From positions 1 through 35,583 of the forward strand of contig JAZOCE010000006.1 in NCBI GenBank assembly GCA_045596365.1: a DNA stretch of 35,583 bases, given 5' to 3'. The notes beneath the pieces were generated by a model. The model had not been told where the DNA came from, ran no database searches, and worked only from the letters and a program-made list of their open reading frames with translations. Of this stretch, positions 33,685 to 35,583 are shown in pieces. The translations under genes were made by a program, and so were the position numbers. Each line of letters starts with the position of its first letter. Position 1 is the stretch's first letter. Source of the DNA: RGIG4079 sp045596365. GTDB lineage: Bacteria > Bacteroidota > Bacteroidia > Bacteroidales > Muribaculaceae.

Positions 33685-34101
33685 CATTCGGCTGAACATT
33701 TATTAAATGGGACAATGGTAAAGATGTTTGGATGTAAACGCTCTCGCAATACTCATATTGAGAGAAAAAAATCAAAATGCGACTATCCGATGCCAGCACC
33801 ATTAACACAAGAACAGTTACAAGAACTTGAAAACACTATTAATAATGTAATATCGAAAAATCTTCAAGTCTCTTATGAATATATGCCGGCATCAGAGGCT
33901 GAAAAATTATATGATTTGGATAAACTTCCCGACGATGCGTCAGAAATGTTGAGAATAGTGCATATAGGTGATTATGATTCATGTCCATGTGTGGGAGCGC
34001 ATGTAGAATCGACAAATGAGATAGGCGAATTCCGTATATCAAGCGCCCGATATCAAGATGGGGTGCAACGCATTGTTTATCGGCTTTCAGATCCGGAATA
34101 G
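33682..34101 (+). CDS. AlaX-like alanyl-tRNA editing-domain protein
   Basis: 139 residues from ATG 33682 (MHSAEHLLNGTMVKMFGC); an in-frame ATG at 33631 would add 17 residues copied from the preceding gene. The metal ligands of the class II AlaRS/ThrRS editing fold are present: HSAEH (HxxxH) at residues 2-6 and CVGAHVE (CxxxH) in the C-terminal DSCPCVGAHVESTNEIG. Such stand-alone domains hydrolyse mischarged Ser-tRNA(Ala) or relatives. The internal start is preferred because HxxxH should lie at the very N-terminus and AGGAGG precedes it. No tRNA synthetase gene lies nearby. Confidence 0.75.
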   Translation: MHSAEHLLNGTMVKMFGCKRSRNTHIERKKSKCDYPMPAPLTQEQLQELENTINNVISKNLQVSYEYMPASEAEKLYDLDKLPDDASEMLRIVHIGDYDSCPCVGAHVESTNEIGEFRISSARYQDGVQRIVYRLSDPE

Positions 34102-34227
34102 TTGAATGTGCAGATAATCAGGCGACTATCCCCTGTTTGGAGAATTGGGAATTGTTTTTAAATGTTAAAAAATGATGTTGCGAAGAATTTTATGTTTCAA
34201 AAATATGTTTTATAACATAATTTTGTC

Positions 34228-34235
34228 TACCTTTG
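34228..34235 (+). promoter_or_regulatory. rrn promoter P1, -7 element TACCTTTG
   Basis: Perfect TAnnTTTG in a strongly AT-rich context, about 355 bases before the 16S gene. The -33 region (TATGTTTT) lacks a clear TTG. Confidence 0.55.
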
Positions 34236-34340
34236 CACTCGCTTTTGAGAAATAACCGTAGCGACGGTTATGCTGGAGGAGAAGAAACTCCACTTGAAAG
34301 CAACGGCAAGAATTATTTTCAAAAAAAAGTTATGAAAATA

Positions 34341-34372
34341 TTTTGTCGGGAATAAAAAAGGTTGTATCTTTG
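34341..34372 (+). promoter_or_regulatory. rrn promoter P2, TTTTG-N19-TATCTTTG
   Basis: TTTTG at 34341-34345 and TATCTTTG at 34365-34372 are 19 bases apart, a textbook Bacteroidota primary-sigma promoter and the best one in the window. It lies about 220 bases before the 16S gene. Confidence 0.8.
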
Positions 34373-34589
34373 CAAAACTTTCGCGCATTAAAAAGCGCAG
34401 TCGCACATTGACATAATTGCAATAGACGAAGTAGTACAAGAGTCAGTAATGATTCTCTGTCAATTCAAAAAATCTAGGCGTAAACACCAAGAGCGATAAG
34501 GGTATTCGTGGGTATTGTGAAGGCAAAACAAAAAGAAAAAGTTTTGTCTTGAATTTTTTTTAGAAAAAGAAAAAAAGACAATATAAACA

Positions 34590-35583
<994 letters not shown>

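Larger units (their letters stand above)
34102..34589 (+). other. 488-base rrn control and leader region
   Basis: No gene is seen. It holds two TAnnTTTG elements (34228-34235 and 34365-34372), a leader hairpin ATAACCGT/ACGGTTAT (34252-34259 and 34264-34271) with a small TGGAG/CTCCA stem after it, and near 34520-34550 a GGCAAAAC/GTTTTGTC pair that may belong to a processing stalk. No terminator is clear after the AlaX-like gene. Confidence 0.7.

Overview
The window comes from a Bacteroidota chromosome, almost certainly order Bacteroidales and plausibly a gut family such as Muribaculaceae. The partial 16S rRNA at the right end is Bacteroidales-like. Several genes have the Bacteroidota -7 promoter element TAnnTTTG, Shine-Dalgarno sites are mostly absent, and the gene content (GldD/GldE, MraY with a periplasmic insert, a GH3-family enzyme, a cysteine-free sirtuin) fits. 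The family assignment is inference.

Layout, left to right. Positions 1-1604 (+) hold the end of an arsenic-resistance type operon: a thioredoxin-like protein, a CSCSS-motif permease and a thioredoxin-type arsenate reductase, joined by ATGA overlaps. Positions 1891-3512 hold divergent panB (pantothenate) and upp (uracil salvage). Positions 3606-6331 (-) hold an AT-rich accessory cassette that looks like a small RiPP (ribosomally made, modified peptide) system. In transcription order it has an HTH regulator behind a long structured leader, a small membrane-protein ORF interrupted by an in-frame TAG, an unrecognised 75-residue protein, a YidD-like protein, a radical SAM/SPASM enzyme, and a 47-residue peptide whose Cys/Gly-rich tail resembles a modified core. 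This is the best candidate for a little-described system here. Positions 6663-9221 (-) hold gldE-gldD-phosphopantetheinyl transferase.

Positions 9383-10078 (+) encode a cysteine-free sirtuin. Positions 10270-25156 (+) are a complete, tightly packed division and cell-wall (dcw) cluster: rsmH, ftsL-like, ftsI, murE, mraY, murD, ftsW, murG, murC, ftsQ, ftsA, ftsZ. No mraZ precedes it, and no gap between its genes exceeds 26 bases. It builds meso-DAP lipid II from UDP-MurNAc precursors, flips and polymerises it, and assembles the divisome.

Positions 25234-28376 (-) hold an ECF sigma factor with a membrane-protein partner, then a predicted pseudokinase overlapping a YghO-like acetyltransferase gene. 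Positions 28516-32468 (+) encode a family 2 glycosyltransferase, a GH3-family protein and an alkaline phosphatase. Positions 32576-34101 (+) encode a RhuM-Fic fusion and an AlaX-like tRNA-editing protein. These two genes start with almost identical 54-base sequences carrying a canonical AGGAGG. The window ends in the leader and first ~1 kb of an rrn operon.

All functional assignments come from reading motifs by eye; no database search was run.
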